From Caldifarciminota bacterium (GTDB lineage Bacteria; Hydrothermota; Hydrothermia; S141-80): a stretch of DNA of 15,347 nucleotides. Position numbers and translations under genes: made by a program. Location of the stretch: NCBI GenBank assembly GCA_015490255.1, contig WFYF01000057.1, forward strand, positions 1-15,347, given 5' to 3'. Shown one piece after another: positions 13,043 to 15,347 of this stretch (positions are counted from its first letter, which is position 1; each line of letters starts with the position of its first letter). The notes under the pieces were generated by a model, which was not told the DNA's origin, did not search any database, and saw only the letters and a list, made by a program, of their open reading frames with translations.

Positions 13043-15347
13043 TCAATACTGGAGTGAGATTTCCACGCCAATCTCGCCACGCCGGGGACGCAGACGAAAC
13101 GTAGGATCACGCTCCGCACCTTCAGCTGCAGCGGGATTGGTATGTTCTCCCGTCTCGGGATCATAACCAAAGGCATAGTAGTAATCCCGGTTCGCAAAAG
13201 CGATGGGGGTGCGGCTGTTGAGCAGGTTATAGATGTTGGTGTAAAGACGAATTTGACCAACCTTCCCGATCCCGAAAGTGAGATAGGCGTGGAGGTCCGT
13301 CGTTGAAACCGGGGGCATGCGAAGGGAGTTGGTTTGTTGCAATGCAACGGCCCGATCCCGGATGGGCGGACTCCAGGGGTCCCCGGAGTGGTACTGATAG
13401 GTAACCGTGGCCCCCAGAGTCTGGAAGGACAGACCACCCCCGAGAACCCTGTTAAAGCTCTTCCGGTATCCCAGGATCACGTTGACCTGGATGGGCCGAT
13501 CCCAGTCCAGCGGAAGTTCCTCATTGAACGCCAGGGGGATCCCCGCCCACTGAAGGACATAGCGGTCCGTTGGGCTGGAAAAGGTTCCCGTGGCTCGCAT
13601 GAGGGTGATATTGGCTCGGAGGCTGAAGTCCGGAAGGAATGGTGCGCCATAGAGCCGCTCAAACTCAAATTCAATCCCGCGGGAGGATGCAAAGTCCGCG
13701 TTGTAGTAACTCGTCACATTCAGGCGGTTGGGCAGGGTGGTCATGTTGCTCTGAACCAGATCCCGGATGTCCTTCTGAAAGGCGGTGATGTCCACCATGG
13801 TGTAGGGGTCAAAGGCGTGACGGAAACCCACCTCAAAGGACACCGTCTGCTCCGGACGCAGGTTCGGATTCCCCAGGATAGGAAAGGCCCCGGTAAACCA
13901 GTAGGTCATGTTGGAATAGAGCCGGGCCATCTGGGGAATCTGGAAATAGTAACCGTAGGTAAAGTGGAGCACATCCCGCTCCGTGAAAGGATGGGAGATC
14001 CCAATACGGGGACTCACCAGCCACTTGGGTTTTGCCCGGACCAGTTTGGTGGAGTCCAGGGCCTGGGGACCTCCCTCCGGATAGCGCCGGAAGTCCACAT
14101 AAGACACCAGGCTGGAAAGGTCTGTGGAATCCAGAACAGGTGGATACAGGGCATTGGGGTCAAAATAGTCAAAACGCAGCCCGATGTTGGCCACCAGCCC
14201 CTCATATTCCACCTTGTCCTGGATGTAATAGGCGAACTCCCGGGGGCTCACATCCACGATATCCACGTAAATGTTGCCTCCGGAAGCATAGTCAATGCTG
14301 TTCCGCCAGATGCGGTGCTGACGAAAGACCACCCCGGTTTTGAAGGTGTGAATGCGCCGGAAAGCCGAAACAAAGTCCGCCCGAAAACTCCAGATCTCTG
14401 AAGAATCTTCATGCCAGACCGTACGGTCCCGGGTCCAATCGTCGGGGATATACTGGTTCGCCACCAGGCTGTCCATCTCCGGATCGCTCACGATGGAGAA
14501 GTCTGTCACCGTGTCCTGCCCGAAGAACAGCAGCGTGTCCTGAATCCAGAACGTCGGGACATAAGCCTTCTCGCGCTGCCCTGTCTGGGGATTCACAAAA
14601 TCCACCAGGAGAAAGTCAATGTTGGACCGCTGAAAAACAAAGCTGGGATAGAGCCCATCCACCTCCCACCAGTAGGCGTTGAGTTCCAGACGTCCGTTCT
14701 CCTCCGTGGCCCCGGCAACCAGCTGGTCATACTGAACCTGATTCAGATATCCAGCCCGCACCAGATAGTCAAGCCAGCCCGGATCCACCTCAGGACGCTG
14801 GTCTCCGTCCAGATCCGTCCAGTCGTCCACCCCATCCTTGTCCAGATCTTCAGAGTCGTTCAAACGGAGTTTCGTGACAAACCGCCCTCCCCTCACCTCA
14901 AGATAGGTGGTGGGATTAAAAAGATAGTTAAATCCGAACACGAACTGTTTTCGCAGAGAAGTGCGAAGGACCGTACCTGTGGGAGCAAGCCGAAACTGAG
15001 GGTCATAGGGAATGTTCCGGATGAAGTTGTAAATGCCGCTTGTGAACAGCTTCAGTTTGGTGCTGGGCGTCCAAGTGACCTTCCACTGAAGACCGTCCTG
15101 ATTGGTGGGAAAGCCCGGAAACCGCCCGTTGGAGTTCAGAAGATCCCCCGAGACATAAAACTTGAGATCCGGGAAATAAGGGAAGGGCCCCCCCACGGCA
15201 AAGAGCCAGCGGCGATAGCCCGTGTTCCAGTCTTTGCCCGCATACTGGGCATTGAGCACCTCGGGATTGCCGTCCCCCGTGGTGATAAAGGTATCAATCC
15301 GGCCCGGTGTGGACACCACCGATCCGATGGGCAGGTCATAATAGAAC
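13043..15347 (-). CDS. TonB-dependent outer-membrane receptor, N-terminally truncated by the window edge
   Basis: About 767 residues are visible and the frame is still open at the right edge (reading FYYDLPIGS before the first possible internal start), so the signal peptide, any carboxypeptidase-regulatory domain and the plug are outside. What is seen is the barrel. It has repeated aromatic strands, PRIGISHPFTERDVLHFTYG followed by YYFQIPQMARLY, then ILGNPNLRPEQTVSFEVGFR and VDITAFQKDIRDLVQS, all hallmarks of TonB receptor barrels. Near the end come LYTNIYNLLNSRTPI and a final strand RRGEIGVEISLQY with a terminal aromatic residue. One extracellular loop carries an acidic DxDxDG-type stretch. 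These receptors import or bind large substrates with TonB energy; the substrate cannot be read from the sequence. The stop is followed within 20 bases by the start of the 758-aa protein, so the two are co-transcribed. Confidence 0.92.
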   Translation of the reverse strand, partial: FYYDLPIGSVVSTPGRIDTFITTGDGNPEVLNAQYAGKDWNTGYRRWLFAVGGPFPYFPDLKFYVSGDLLNSNGRFPGFPTNQDGLQWKVTWTPSTKLKLFTSGIYNFIRNIPYDPQFRLAPTGTVLRTSLRKQFVFGFNYLFNPTTYLEVRGGRFVTKLRLNDSEDLDKDGVDDWTDLDGDQRPEVDPGWLDYLVRAGYLNQVQYDQLVAGATEENGRLELNAYWWEVDGLYPSFVFQRSNIDFLLVDFVNPQTGQREKAYVPTFWIQDTLLFFGQDTVTDFSIVSDPEMDSLVANQYIPDDWTRDRTVWHEDSSEIWSFRADFVSAFRRIHTFKTGVVFRQHRIWRNSIDYASGGNIYVDIVDVSPREFAYYIQDKVEYEGLVANIGLRFDYFDPNALYPPVLDSTDLSSLVSYVDFRRYPEGGPQALDSTKLVRAKPKWLVSPRIGISHPFTERDVLHFTYGYYFQIPQMARLYSNMTYWFTGAFPILGNPNLRPEQTVSFEVGFRHAFDPYTMVDITAFQKDIRDLVQSNMTTLPNRLNVTSYYNADFASSRGIEFEFERLYGAPFLPDFSLRANITLMRATGTFSSPTDRYVLQWAGIPLAFNEELPLDWDRPIQVNVILGYRKSFNRVLGGGLSFQTLGATVTYQYHSGDPWSPPIRDRAVALQQTNSLRMPPVSTTDLHAYLTFGIGKVGQIRLYTNIYNLLNSRTPIAFANRDYYYAFGYDPETGEHTNPAAAEGAERDPTFRLRPRRGEIGVEISLQY

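Noticed and set aside
13026..13046. Longer TTG start for the 758-aa protein
   Set aside because: The AGGAGG would lie inside the coding part, and an ATG at the standard six-base spacing follows it.
10707..13166. An 819-codon open frame on the plus strand, antisense to the 758-aa protein
   Set aside because: It is codon-aligned with the sense gene, so it stays open simply because the sense gene avoids TTA, CTA and TCA codons. Its product is rich in His, Arg and Gly with no domain, signal or good ribosome binding site, while the sense protein has clear motifs.
13334..14401. A 355-codon plus-strand frame opposite the TonB receptor
   Set aside because: It is a shadow of the receptor barrel; no recognisable fold, and its amino-acid makeup mirrors the antisense of aromatic-rich strands.

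Overview
The window is an accessory, envelope-focused region from what looks like a member of the FCB superphylum or one of the uncultured candidate phyla near it (for example KSB1/Caldithrix-like, Marinimicrobia-like, WOR-3/Hydrothermae-like). This rests on three gene features. A TonB-dependent receptor, a fibronectin/FlgD-type surface protein and a PorV/PorQ-family barrel sit side by side. Four secreted proteins share a C-terminal domain of the type IX 'type A sorting' / FlgD-Ig kind. Every start is preceded by a near-perfect AGGAGG (or GGGAGG) ribosome binding site 6-7 bases from the ATG. The species cannot be fixed from sequence alone. No rRNA, tRNA, CRISPR array, transposase or phage gene was seen.

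Layout. Plus strand, left end: a 5'-truncated gene of unknown function (2-1009) holds a perfect 111-bp direct repeat 618 bp apart in frame. It is followed by a small secreted protein (1025-1249). A GC-rich hairpin at 1272-1295 separates this pair from everything else, which is on the minus strand and convergent with it.

Minus strand, in transcription order from the right edge: a TonB-dependent receptor (13043 to the window edge, N-terminus missing); a 758-aa secreted surface protein with fibronectin-like and sorting-type C-terminal domains (10749-13025); a PorV/PorQ-family outer-membrane protein (9731-10735); a TPR-type lipoprotein (8562-9734); a 1278-aa multidomain secreted protein combining Asp-box propeller repeats, a metallopeptidase-like domain that has lost its zinc motif, Ig-like and ZU5-like segments and a sorting-type tail (4713-8549); and an Asp-box propeller protein (3055-4695). 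Gaps are 4-bp overlaps to about 20 bp, so these six genes form one operon. It ends at a textbook terminator (2999-3031). Just beyond, with a candidate promoter of its own, lies a diverged paralog of the last gene (1375-2942) that is broken by a frameshift in a six-base C run.

Working model (inference): the receptor, the lipoprotein and the PorV-like barrel form an outer-membrane apparatus, and the four tail-bearing proteins are its exported or surface-anchored clients. The small modern set of recognisable domains (Asp-box propellers, dead peptidase, acidic Ca-type loop in the receptor) suggests binding of an extracellular polymer or protein rather than catalysis. The antisense strand of most of the minus-strand genes carries long open frames, which I judge to be shadows.
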